Virus record (IMG/VR): IMGVR_UViG_3300032770_000029
Coordinates: 1 to 50,256 of that record
Direction: 5' to 3' (one strand)
DNA: 50,256 nucleotides
Source of the DNA: a virus
This document shows positions 26,237 through 33,074 of this stretch, piece after piece; positions within the stretch are counted from its first letter, which is position 1, and each line of letters starts with the position of its first letter. The notes under the pieces are model-generated. The model did not search any database and was not told the DNA's origin. It worked only from the letters and a program-made list of their open reading frames with translations. The position numbers and the translations under genes were made by a program.

Positions 26237-27090
26237 AACCCCCTCAGCAATCCGCTGAACTCGCTGGGGTCCACAATGTCGGCGGATTTCGCCAACATCT
26301 CATTGAGGACAGCTTCGACAGCCTTCAGCTTGTGTTTGACCTCACTCGCCTTCGAGCGGAGATTTTTCTCGTGCAATCTGATTTTCGCGACCACGACCTG
26401 AGCATCCTCGCAGCGGCTTTCGATTTGCCTACGAGTCACCGGCACGCCTTTCGCGAATTTGTCTTCGACCTCTTTCACGATCTCGTCGATATCGCCGAAA
26501 ATCTTTGCAGACGTCGCGTCTTCGAGAGCGATGAGAGTTGCCGAGTCGTCGTAGATCGGGACCTCGTAGAAAATCGTTTTGCCTGGGAATTTGCCGAAGA
26601 GATCGCGCAGTTTTGGCAGACATTTGGCTTCCAGGTCATTATCGACAAAGTAGATTCCGCCGCCCGGTCGCATCGAGACCCCGCCGCGCTCCTCGACATA
26701 ATCGAGCACCACGCGCCGGAACTGGTCAGAGTTTAGCGTGTCCTTGGCGAGATCATACGCCTTTTTGATCGGCGTCACGTCCCAGCCTTCGGGTGATCGG
26801 TGCGACGCCGCGCCGGTCGTCTTATCGACCGTGATGATCGCCTCTTTGCGGACGGTATAGTCGGTGGACGTCGGATTCTCGATCAGGATTGCAAAACTCA
26901 CCGAGGCCGATGTGTCATTAAATCGACGGTACATTTTCTCTTCGCCCTTCACGTACTCGCGAATGGCCTTGAGCATCGCCGTGCGATAGTCGTTTCGCGG
27001 CACGAAGTCCTCGAAACCTGCGCTCGAAATCTCTTCGGTCGTCGTGTTGAAATCAGAGACCGACCAGTAAATCAGCGTGCCCTTTTTCAT
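26233..27090 (-). CDS. Hypothetical protein, coiled-coil C-terminus, FSGLLRGL ending
   Basis: 285 residues from the ATG at 27090, which overlaps the upstream TGA and has a GGGGGGACGA site; a start 4 codons earlier is possible. The N-terminal 190 residues are alpha/beta (TLIYWSVSDF, GGGIYFVDND, KTIFYEVPIYDD). Residues about 195-270 form a charged coiled coil. It ends EFSGLLRGL, part of the shared C-terminal motif set. I do not recognise the family. It is coupled to the deacetylase gene. Confidence 0.6.
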   Translation of the reverse strand: MKKGTLIYWSVSDFNTTTEEISSAGFEDFVPRNDYRTAMLKAIREYVKGEEKMYRRFNDTSASVSFAILIENPTSTDYTVRKEAIITVDKTTGAASHRSPEGWDVTPIKKAYDLAKDTLNSDQFRRVVLDYVEERGGVSMRPGGGIYFVDNDLEAKCLPKLRDLFGKFPGKTIFYEVPIYDDSATLIALEDATSAKIFGDIDEIVKEVEDKFAKGVPVTRRQIESRCEDAQVVVAKIRLHEKNLRSKASEVKHKLKAVEAVLNEMLAKSADIVDPSEFSGLLRGL

Positions 27091-27275
27091 TCGTCCCCCC
27101 ATTGGCCATTCTGAATGGCCCGTATGTCTGAGTCGATTTCGCCGGTCGCATGGAAGACCTCGGCGTGCAAAGCGTTTGAATCGAGAGAGCTAAGAATCCG
27201 TGTCGCCTGTGCGAGCAGGGACTTGGCCTTTTTCAGCCGTTTGATCTGTGCGGACTTTTGCTTACTGGTTTTCAT
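27087..27275 (-). CDS. Small basic helical protein
   Basis: 62 residues: a Lys-rich N-terminus (MKTSKQKSAQIKRLKKAKSL) and an amphipathic helix. It overlaps the previous gene by 14 bases and the next by ATGA. It is probably co-translated. No family recognised; nucleic-acid or protein binding is possible from charge alone. Confidence 0.5.
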   Translation of the reverse strand: MKTSKQKSAQIKRLKKAKSLLAQATRILSSLDSNALHAEVFHATGEIDSDIRAIQNGQWGDE

Positions 27276-27438
27276 CGACCGCTCCCGGTGCAGGATGAAA
27301 CCACGCTTTCGCGCCGTCCTTCGTCTCGACAGGAATCGAGGGAGCCTTGATGGGCTCGACCACGACCTGCACGTTTGTCGGCGGCGGCACGATTGCCGGA
27401 TTCGCGACCAGATTGAGTAGGTAGAATGCTAAATTCAT
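27262..27438 (-). CDS. 58-residue hypothetical protein, first gene of the deacetylase operon
   Basis: ATG at 27438 with AGGTGA 5 bases upstream, right behind the operator-promoter at 27447-27484. A short hydrophobic N-terminus (MNLAFYLLNLVANPAIV) is followed by PPP and a mixed segment ending PGAVDENQ. The N-terminal stretch could associate with a membrane. Its 3' end overlaps the next gene by 14 bases. Support comes from the start signals and position. Confidence 0.55.
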   Translation of the reverse strand: MNLAFYLLNLVANPAIVPPPTNVQVVVEPIKAPSIPVETKDGAKAWFHPAPGAVDENQ

Positions 27439-27446
27439 GTCTCACC

Positions 27447-27484
27447 TCTGATTACAGTGTACGACACTGTACGACAGTAGTCAA
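27447..27484 (-). promoter_or_regulatory. Leftward promoter with operator units (copy 5)
   Basis: On the minus strand: TTGACT (27479-27484), 17-base spacer, TACACT (27456-27461). Units TGTCGTACAG, TGTCGTACAC and TGTAATCAGA span 27447-27476, with the palindrome ACAGTGT-ACG-ACACTGT at 27454-27470. The -35 overlaps the stop codon of the upstream operon. Drives the deacetylase/RHH operon. Confidence 0.8.
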
Positions 27485-27828
27485 TCGTCGATCTTTTTGA
27501 GGTCTGAGACGAAACTAGACGGCGGTGGGTCGGGCTGATTGTGCGTTTTTGAGAATTCGGATTCGGTCAGCGGCGGCTCTATCTGGATATCTCTGAAATT
27601 GGCACCGCAGAGTATTGAATCAATACGCTTCTCGACCTGAGAAAGCGGCCCGATCATAAGTGCCAGTTTGAGATCGGTCCTCAGCCGGTCGCGCTCCATT
27701 CTCCTGATCGCCCGGACGGTCCCAGGCATGAGAAACGAAAGCAAATACGCTAAGAGAGGCCCTCGCGGGCTACGTTTGCCCACGAGAGCGTCAAAAGCCC
27801 TGGACTCGTCAGTCGCGGGCGTTTTCAT
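27481..27828 (-). CDS. Hypothetical protein with C-terminal FVSDLKKI motif
   Basis: 115 residues; last gene of the ligase operon. Residues about 24-36 are hydrophobic (GPLLAYLLSFLMPGTV) and a basic helix follows. A Pro-rich linker (DPPPSS) precedes the ending SFVSDLKKIDD, which puts the shared motif on a flexible tail. ATG directly follows the upstream TAA. Function unknown. Confidence 0.55.
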   Translation of the reverse strand: MKTPATDESRAFDALVGKRSPRGPLLAYLLSFLMPGTVRAIRRMERDRLRTDLKLALMIGPLSQVEKRIDSILCGANFRDIQIEPPLTESEFSKTHNQPDPPPSSFVSDLKKIDD

Positions 27829-28122
27829 TTAAACAATACCTTCCATTTGTGTTTTGCCGATGTAGCCGATGCCCGGTGTCCCGGCGTGCGGACCCGTCTG
27901 GCGAACGACCCAGCGACACGCGGTTTTGCGTGCCTCTGTGATACCGGCCTCAGCGTCAAGCTCGACGATGCGACCGAGTATGTAGTTGAACTCGAACCGC
28001 TCGTGCGGCCAGTTCATTCCTAAAATCTGCATCGAAGAGCGATAGCCGATATTGGCTCGTCTCGTGTGCAGGTACAACCGTAAGGCGATGGCTCGTGCCT
28101 CTCGCACTTGTGCTCTATTCAT
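27829..28122 (-). CDS. Hypothetical protein
   Basis: 97 residues from the ATG at 28122, preceded by AGGAG at 7 bases; an earlier in-frame start lacks a site. Basic and helical (MNRAQVREARAIALRLYLHT), with a Gly-rich end (TPGIGYIGKTQ). Cys and Trp in ACRWVVRQTG. No family recognised. Part of the ligase operon. Confidence 0.5.
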   Translation of the reverse strand: MNRAQVREARAIALRLYLHTRRANIGYRSSMQILGMNWPHERFEFNYILGRIVELDAEAGITEARKTACRWVVRQTGPHAGTPGIGYIGKTQMEGIV

Positions 28123-28135
28123 TGTCAACTCCTGG

Positions 28136-28513
28136 TTAAAAATCATCTACGTGAAACTCATCTCGAACGACTTTTGCGAGCGCCTGGTCGTAGTGGAACT
28201 CACGACCATTGAAGTAGCGGGGAATCAGTTTGATCACCTTCGGATTCATCCGACCGCCGTTTGGCATCCGCCAATGGGAGATCAGGATTTTATCGGGCGA
28301 CATGAATTTCGCAGCACTGCGGGCGCGATTGATGAATACCACAAACTCACCGACCGACATTTGATCGAGATTGATTTTCAGATTTTTCGCCTGCGCCGCG
28401 AGGCCGACGTGACCCGATCTCAGGTCGGCGTTGAAAACGATTTTCGCGAGCCGATTGTCGGTGCGGTCCCTCAGCCTCTCGACCGCTTGGGTGTAGACCT
28501 CTTCACTTTTCAT
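28136..28513 (-). CDS. Hypothetical protein
   Basis: 125 residues, ATG overlapping the end of the upstream gene by 11 bases. Helical N-terminus (EEVYTQAVERLRDRTDN), then mixed, with a basic segment HWRMPNGGRMNPKVIKL. It ends in acidic residues and Phe (DEFHVDDF). No domain recognised. Co-transcribed with ligase-operon genes. Confidence 0.5.
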   Translation of the reverse strand: MKSEEVYTQAVERLRDRTDNRLAKIVFNADLRSGHVGLAAQAKNLKINLDQMSVGEFVVFINRARSAAKFMSPDKILISHWRMPNGGRMNPKVIKLIPRYFNGREFHYDQALAKVVRDEFHVDDF

Positions 28514-28778
28514 GTAAGAACTTCTTTATGAACTCGCCGACCGATGCCGGATTTCCCAGGACAGCGACGACTTTGTTTGGGGTGTTGTACCTCTCTCGCG
28601 GAATCGAAAACTCCTGCACAAATGGTTTCGCGGCCTTTTTCTGAGGCGCTTTTTTGTTTTTGTACGTGTACCACGTATTGTGCGAGGTCTTTGTTTTTTC
28701 GAGAGCATCGCCGAGCTTCATGCCGCCCTTGATGAGCGTCTTGATCTCTTGGATTTTCTCCATCGTTCCTTCCTTCAT
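28503..28778 (-). CDS. Small helix-turn-helix-like protein
   Basis: 91 residues from the ATG at 28778 (AGGAGAAAAT upstream); a second ATG 5 codons later also has a site (AAGGAAGGA). Residues about 8-40 (IQEIKTLIKGGMKLGDALEK, TSHNTWYTYKNKK) resemble a small resolvase-type helix-turn-helix. A basic linker follows. It ends EFIKKFLHEK, a partial match to the shared C-terminal motif. DNA binding is likely but unproven. Confidence 0.5.
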   Translation of the reverse strand: MKEGTMEKIQEIKTLIKGGMKLGDALEKTKTSHNTWYTYKNKKAPQKKAAKPFVQEFSIPRERYNTPNKVVAVLGNPASVGEFIKKFLHEK

Positions 28779-28786
28779 ATTTTCTC

Positions 28787-29743
28787 CTATCCGTGTTTTA
28801 CGACTCTGGTTTTGATTTCGGCGACCGTGGGGTCGCCTTTTATATGCTCCTTGACCCATGTGTACCCCGGCACGTTGTAAGTGCCCTCTCGACATTTCCC
28901 GACGCGGGTGTAATCGACGACTCTGCGACCGAATGAATCGGTGATCGTGTCGGGGTAATAAAACGCCCGCCAATGTCCTCGCCAAAATCCGGTATAGTTG
29001 AACTCGACATTGGAGTCCTCACCGAGAGGCGTGTACTCGTACTCCTCTTTGTCTGCGATATGAATGACATTGTCGTATTTGGCGACGGTGTACTTCGTGA
29101 GAGAGGTCTCGTCCCGATAGGTCGCGGTCAGTCTCCGCTCGATGCCGATGCGTTTGACCGAGATCATGTTTGTGAATCGGTTGATCGAGAGGGTGTCGCT
29201 TGCGAGATTCGGGTCTGGATTTTTCAAATCAATGTCGAGAAAATCGAGTACCGGGAAGAATCTCTCTTCGCCTCTTTTCTGCGTCGGCTTCACGATCATC
29301 AAATCAAATACGCGGATTTTCTCTGGCGAAATCTCCCTGAGCAGATAGCCGATGCGTTTATAGATCAGCATATTATGATCGACGGCCTTCACTCCTGAGC
29401 CGCGACCGGCGTTTCGCACGATGGTCTGACAGTTCGTGAGCAGATAAAGCGACGTGGCGAATGGCAGAGAAAACTCCTCGACCTTTGAGGCGGCTTTGTG
29501 CTGTCGCTCGAACATCTCTGCTTCCTGCTCGCGAGAAGGAATTTTCACAATATGATCGACCTCAATACCGGCGTGCTGGATGCCCTCTTCGGTGCAGCGA
29601 GAATCGAAAACTATCGGATGAGCCTCGCGGAGCGCCTTGTAGAACTCGCGCTTCGGAAACGGAGCACCCTCGAAAGCATTCCACATGTCTCGCTTCGTGA
29701 TCTCTTTGAGTTGGTCGAAAAACGGGTGCTTGATCTTTTTCAC
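28787..29743 (-). CDS. Hypothetical phage protein with C-terminal HWR-type segment
   Basis: 318 residues. No catalytic motif is clear. The C-terminal 60 residues contain FWRGHWRAFYYPDTIT and later GYTWVKEHIKGD, which resembles a short domain seen at the end of some phage and plasmid proteins (RGHWR...W). An internal CRTEE-like Cys and a VDHIV segment do not make a convincing HNH. The start overlaps the ligase stop (ATGA), so the two are translationally coupled. Confidence 0.5.
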   Translation of the reverse strand: MKKIKHPFFDQLKEITKRDMWNAFEGAPFPKREFYKALREAHPIVFDSRCTEEGIQHAGIEVDHIVKIPSREQEAEMFERQHKAASKVEEFSLPFATSLYLLTNCQTIVRNAGRGSGVKAVDHNMLIYKRIGYLLREISPEKIRVFDLMIVKPTQKRGEERFFPVLDFLDIDLKNPDPNLASDTLSINRFTNMISVKRIGIERRLTATYRDETSLTKYTVAKYDNVIHIADKEEYEYTPLGEDSNVEFNYTGFWRGHWRAFYYPDTITDSFGRRVVDYTRVGKCREGTYNVPGYTWVKEHIKGDPTVAEIKTRVVKHG

Positions 29744-30723
29744 TCAGCATACTCCCGTTTGCGTCTCGATTTTGCCTGAGTCGCGATATCAGCGAGCAGT
29801 TTTTCGCTCGTGCAATCTGCGGATTCAATATCGTCTCTGAACCGATAGAACGTCGGGTGTCTGAGTCGGCCCACAGGATTCTTCGCGGACCTCTGAGACT
29901 TCTGGATTTCCTGCGCGTAGACGTCCACGACTTTGCCGATATAGGCGTGCGGTTTTGCCGACATTGCTGCGCGGACCTTATCATCAAAGCCCGATGCGAA
30001 ACCGATCTCGACTAGATCGGTGCCGACGAAGACTGAGAGAGCAATCGAGCCAACTCCAGAGGCGTACTTTCCTTTGCCGGGTTTGAAACCAGAGATTATG
30101 CACGAGACGTCGTAGGACTTTTTCATTTTCGCCCAACCGACTCCGTATGCCTGTCGGGTGTCCTTGACGATGATTCCCTCACCGCCAGCGGCGACGATTT
30201 CTTTGAACCGTTTTTCGAGACCTGATTTGAACTGCGGAATGCATTTGACATGGGCATTGCCCATGCGAGTGACGACGGTTTCTAGGATTTTTCTGCGCTC
30301 GGAGAGAGGTCGGGCGGTCACGTCCACGCCACGGAAATAGAGCACGTCAAACGCCCAAGCGGTGCATAGACCTATCTTATTCTGTTTCGCAATCGCCAAA
30401 GCGGGCGATGAGTTCATAATCGAGTTTGTAGAGAGAAAATCTGCGGACTGTATTTCACTGTCCAGCACTGTCCCCTCTAGTCCTTCATAATGTAGGCCAG
30501 TGATATGTGGCACGTTTTGGGTTTTGTCAACATGCTTCTCATCGGTTACGGAAACCCGGCGCGAGAGGAGCGCGTTTCCCTTCTGTCGCTCGTATGGGTC
30601 GCACCCGATGTAAAGCAGGTATCGCGACCCGTCGAGTTTCTCTTCGCCGATCAGGTACTCTTTTTCGAGGTCCTCTGGAAGTCCTGCCGTACACCGGCTC
30701 GGATGCAGCACTGGTATTTTCAT
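29740..30723 (-). CDS. ATP-dependent DNA ligase
   Basis: 327 residues. Motif I EEKLDGSR (the adenylated Lys at residue 29), motif III AFDVLYFRG, motif IV EGIIVKD and motif V WAKMK are all present, followed by an OB-fold region (ASGVGSIALSVFVG). It is a minimal two-domain ligase, similar in size to other short phage ligases. Joins nicks during replication and repair. It overlaps the WGR-protein gene by ATGA, suggesting the two act together. Confidence 0.9.
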   Translation of the reverse strand: MKIPVLHPSRCTAGLPEDLEKEYLIGEEKLDGSRYLLYIGCDPYERQKGNALLSRRVSVTDEKHVDKTQNVPHITGLHYEGLEGTVLDSEIQSADFLSTNSIMNSSPALAIAKQNKIGLCTAWAFDVLYFRGVDVTARPLSERRKILETVVTRMGNAHVKCIPQFKSGLEKRFKEIVAAGGEGIIVKDTRQAYGVGWAKMKKSYDVSCIISGFKPGKGKYASGVGSIALSVFVGTDLVEIGFASGFDDKVRAAMSAKPHAYIGKVVDVYAQEIQKSQRSAKNPVGRLRHPTFYRFRDDIESADCTSEKLLADIATQAKSRRKREYAE

Positions 30724-31016
30724 TTAATCTTCCTCAGTTCGGACATGAAGTTCGGAGCGACCTTTTCTGCGCGGCTCTTACGACGGGCTTCAGCCAAATC
30801 TCGGTCGGCCATTTCCAGACCGGGGTGACGCCGACCGACCTCGACATAGCCCTTGCCGAGTTTCTCTGCGATTTTGCCAGCTATCTCGTGACCATCGTAG
30901 GTCTTTGACTGCCCAGAGGTCCCGATGCGCCCCCACGACGCCTCGCCGGTCTCGGTGTCGATCTGCCAAAATTTGTTAGACGACTCGCTCGTAAATTCAA
31001 ATCTCCGCAGCGCCAT
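30720..31016 (-). CDS. WGR-domain protein with C-terminal FMSELRKI motif
   Basis: 98 residues. Residues 1-62 match the WGR domain: RRFEFTSESSNKFWQIDTET, then ASWGRIGTSGQSKT and an EIAGKIAEKLGKGY helix. WGR domains bind DNA ends and nicks in PARPs. Here the domain stands alone, directly before a ligase gene and overlapping it (ATGA), so a nick-sensing partner of the ligase is a natural guess. It ends NFMSELRKIK, the shared C-terminal motif. The ATG follows the previous stop by two bases. Confidence 0.8.
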   Translation of the reverse strand: MALRRFEFTSESSNKFWQIDTETGEASWGRIGTSGQSKTYDGHEIAGKIAEKLGKGYVEVGRRHPGLEMADRDLAEARRKSRAEKVAPNFMSELRKIK

Positions 31017-31018
31017 GA

Positions 31019-31663
31019 TTACTCTCCCTTCAGGATTGCATCAAGGTCGTCGGTCGCGGACTTTTTCGCACCCTTCTTCGCAGCTTTCGAGGCGAGCGCA
31101 GCTTTCGCGGCTTTCGCTTTGTCAGCGGCGGATTCCTTCTTCGCCGGTTTTGCCGATGCGGGTTTGACCTCGTCCAGCGCCTCGACGATGGGAGCGATAG
31201 TCGGCGACTCCGCGTCCAGTTCCGAGCGCACTTTTTCTTTGAACTCACTCGACGCACGGAACGTCAGAGATTTCGTTTCGGTCTTCGTGCAGACCGTCTC
31301 GAAGACGGCGGATGAGAGAGTCTTCTCAAGCTCATCAGCTTTGTAACCCGTGACGCATGAGAGGACCTGTTCGAGCGACACCTTTTTCGATTTGATTAAT
31401 TCGATGATCGCGTCATTGTCGTACTTGTTGGTGCTGCGGCCCATGTAAATGATCGAGCCGTAGGGCGTTTTGAAACCCTCACCCTCAGTGACCTCAAAGT
31501 CGTCGGTCGTCTTCAGATAGGTCTCGACCTTGCCCTTCACGGTTTTGAATTTCTCTTCGTAGGCATCGCAGAGTTGCTGAAATGTGAAACCGCGCAGACA
31601 GAGATCGTCCAACTCAGCCGGAAGCTCCGGTGCTGCCTTATCCTTTTTACCCTTGATTGCCAT
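31019..31663 (-). CDS. Hypothetical protein with histone H1-like Ala/Lys tail
   Basis: 214 residues from the ATG at 31663; this has AAAGGTGG in the conserved leader, while an upstream in-frame start would lie over the promoter. The N-terminal 140 residues are alpha/beta with EGFKTPYGSIIYMGR. Residues about 165-200 are an Ala/Lys/Ser-rich tail (KAKAAKAALASKAAKKGAKK) like histone H1 C-termini. It then ends DDLDAILKGE. DNA binding through the tail is likely. First gene of the ligase operon. Confidence 0.6.
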   Translation of the reverse strand: MAIKGKKDKAAPELPAELDDLCLRGFTFQQLCDAYEEKFKTVKGKVETYLKTTDDFEVTEGEGFKTPYGSIIYMGRSTNKYDNDAIIELIKSKKVSLEQVLSCVTGYKADELEKTLSSAVFETVCTKTETKSLTFRASSEFKEKVRSELDAESPTIAPIVEALDEVKPASAKPAKKESAADKAKAAKAALASKAAKKGAKKSATDDLDAILKGE

Positions 31664-31686
31664 AAATCCACCTTTCGTTTTAGCCG

Positions 31687-31724
31687 TTGTAAGCCAGTGT
31701 CGCACGCTGTACGACATTTGTCAA
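31687..31724 (-). promoter_or_regulatory. Leftward promoter with operator units (copy 6)
   Basis: On the minus strand: TTGACA (31719-31724), 17-base spacer, GACACT (31696-31701). Units TGTCGTACAG, CGTGCGACAC and TGGCTTACAA span 31687-31716; the palindrome has one mismatched arm. Downstream is the conserved leader with AAAGGTGG (31668-31685). Drives the eight-gene ligase operon (31663 to 27481). Confidence 0.75.
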
Positions 31725-32038
31725 ATTCGTCTCAAAGCCTCTAAAAATCCTGTCCCTGTCGTATGATAGACATACCGGATGTACCCGCGAGCCGCATCGT
31801 CGCGATCTGTAAACGTGTATGGGTCCGGCATCTCGCCCGGTGCGGTCTTCTGAATCCACGAGAAATTGCCGCTCAGATTCACATAGGCGAACCGATATAT
31901 GTAGACGCCGTGATAGTTGGTCTCAGAGGACCAGTAGGCGACGAGCCAGTGACCAGTCGTTACGCCGTCGTCACGCAGGATTGCGTAACACTCGGAGAAG
32001 TCGTTCATCCGCTCGTCGTCCTGGATGAGTTTAATCAT
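31721..32038 (-). CDS. Hypothetical protein with C-terminal FLEALRRI motif
   Basis: 105 residues from the ATG at 32038 (AAGAGG upstream), overlapping the preceding stop by 8 bases. Aromatic-rich beta segments (GHWLVAYWSSETNYHGVYIY) suggest a compact beta fold. It ends TGFLEALRRI, part of the shared C-terminal set. Last gene of a three-gene operon. Function unknown. Confidence 0.55.
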   Translation of the reverse strand: MIKLIQDDERMNDFSECYAILRDDGVTTGHWLVAYWSSETNYHGVYIYRFAYVNLSGNFSWIQKTAPGEMPDPYTFTDRDDAARGYIRYVYHTTGTGFLEALRRI

Positions 32039-32333
32039 TGGCCTCTTCCATCTGACGGTCCTTCCACGCATCGTAGGCGGCGTCAGCGCGAGCCTCACAC
32101 ATGTCCTGATAGGCTTCATAACCATTCTCGTCGGCGATCTCTTGAGCACGACTTTCCAGTCGGTCCATTTCGCCCTCAGCGAGTTGATCGGGCTTGACCT
32201 CGACGTCGCCATTGAAAATCGCGACCTCGTCGATGCAGCAATCCGCGCCGTCCGAATCGGAGCACGAGAAGTCGATGATCACCTCTAGGTCTTTTTCAAA
32301 ATTCACAGACTCGAAACTAAATGTCTTTTGCAT
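32031..32333 (-). CDS. Acidic hypothetical protein
   Basis: 100 residues from the ATG at 32333 with AGGGAG upstream. Strongly acidic (DFSCSDSDGADCCIDEVAIF, then an Asp/Glu-rich helix ending MEEAND). Three Cys are clustered, without a clear metal-site spacing. A terminator-like structure lies directly before its ribosome binding site. DNA mimicry is conceivable from the charge but nothing more supports it. Confidence 0.5.
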   Translation of the reverse strand: MQKTFSFESVNFEKDLEVIIDFSCSDSDGADCCIDEVAIFNGDVEVKPDQLAEGEMDRLESRAQEIADENGYEAYQDMCEARADAAYDAWKDRQMEEAND

Positions 32334-32345
32334 AAAATCTCCCTC

Positions 32346-32407
32346 AAAAATCCGCCCGCCTTCCACCTGTAACTCGGCTACTTCAGCGGGCGTCACGCAA
32401 AGCGTGA
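32346..32407 (-). terminator. Two stem-loops with T-run between operon genes; possible attenuator
   Basis: On the minus strand, TCACGC-TTT-GCGTGA comes first (32393-32407), then arms CGCCCGC and GCGGGCG (32386-32392 and 32353-32359) enclose a 26-base loop, followed by GATTTTTG (T-run at 32346-32350). The ribosome binding site of 32031-32333 starts a few bases later. The long loop makes simple termination less certain than regulated folding. Confidence 0.5.
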
Positions 32408-32409
32408 GG

Positions 32410-33006
32410 TTATATTTTTCTCAAAGCCTCAGAAAATGTAGCGGGCTCTCGCAGACCGTCACCGGCTTTGCCGTACACCCGGTCGAGAGCGCGATTCATC
32501 ACAGACGGCGGTGCCGGTTCCTGGTCAGAATCGTATTCCAGAGCGTCAGTCGCCTCAGAGCGCGGGACACCCTTTGTCTTCATGTCAGTGAAAATCTCAA
32601 TGAGACGGTTCCAATGCTCACGCGAGACGCGCTCGTCGCGAGGTTCAGTCGTCCGCACGCCCACACCGCCAGCGACCTCACCCGGACGCGGCTGGAGACA
32701 GGTATGCTTCACGCCAGCGTCATTATGTAATTGCCAGGCGCCAGCGACTTTGACCCAGTGAAAGCCGGTCTCGTGACAGTATTTGCAGGCGACAGACTTG
32801 CGAGCTTTTGCAGCGGGTTTGGGAGTCGGTGCCGGTGCCGGTTTAGCCGGACGCACTGGACGAGTCCCGAAGGATTCCAGGGCCATTTTCGCGAGGTCCT
32901 CTGCGGAGCACTCACCGTCAAAGCCCTCGTTAATATCATAGATACGCTCGACGCGCTCCTCGATCAGCTTCATCGCGATCAGGACTGCGGCTCGTACTGT
33001 AGACAT
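32410..33006 (-). CDS. Hypothetical protein with Pro/Ala linker, CxxC pair and FSEALRKI ending
   Basis: 198 residues. Residues about 1-48 are helical, followed by a linker rich in Ala, Pro and Lys (PAKPAPAPTPKPAAKARK). A CKYCHETGFHW segment and a later CLQP may bind zinc, somewhat like DnaJ-type CxxC knuckles. The end is ATFSEALRKI. First gene after the operator-promoter at 33029-33066, with AAAGGTGG in the conserved leader. No family recognised. Confidence 0.55.
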   Translation of the reverse strand: MSTVRAAVLIAMKLIEERVERIYDINEGFDGECSAEDLAKMALESFGTRPVRPAKPAPAPTPKPAAKARKSVACKYCHETGFHWVKVAGAWQLHNDAGVKHTCLQPRPGEVAGGVGVRTTEPRDERVSREHWNRLIEIFTDMKTKGVPRSEATDALEYDSDQEPAPPSVMNRALDRVYGKAGDGLREPATFSEALRKI

Positions 33007-33028
33007 TGGAAACCACCTTTCGTTTTAG

Positions 33029-33066
33029 CCTGACTACAGTGTACGACACCGTAGGACGAAAGGCAA
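33029..33066 (-). promoter_or_regulatory. Leftward promoter with operator units (copy 7)
   Basis: On the minus strand: TTGCCT (33061-33066), 17-base spacer, TACACT (33038-33043). Units CGTCCTACGG, TGTCGTACAC and TGTAGTCAGG span 33029-33058, and the palindrome has one mismatch (33036-33052). The conserved leader at 33011-33032 follows. Drives 33006 to 31721. Confidence 0.75.
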
Positions 33067-33074
33067 TCCGTGTA

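Noticed and set aside
28787-29743. HNH nuclease call for the protein before the ligase
   Set aside because: VDHIV and scattered Cys are present, but the Asn/His part and zinc pairs of an HNH are missing.
20716-33066. CRISPR array or dispersed mobile element from the repeated operator units
   Set aside because: The repeats occur singly before genes, always at the same distance to start codons, with no regular spacers and no transposase.
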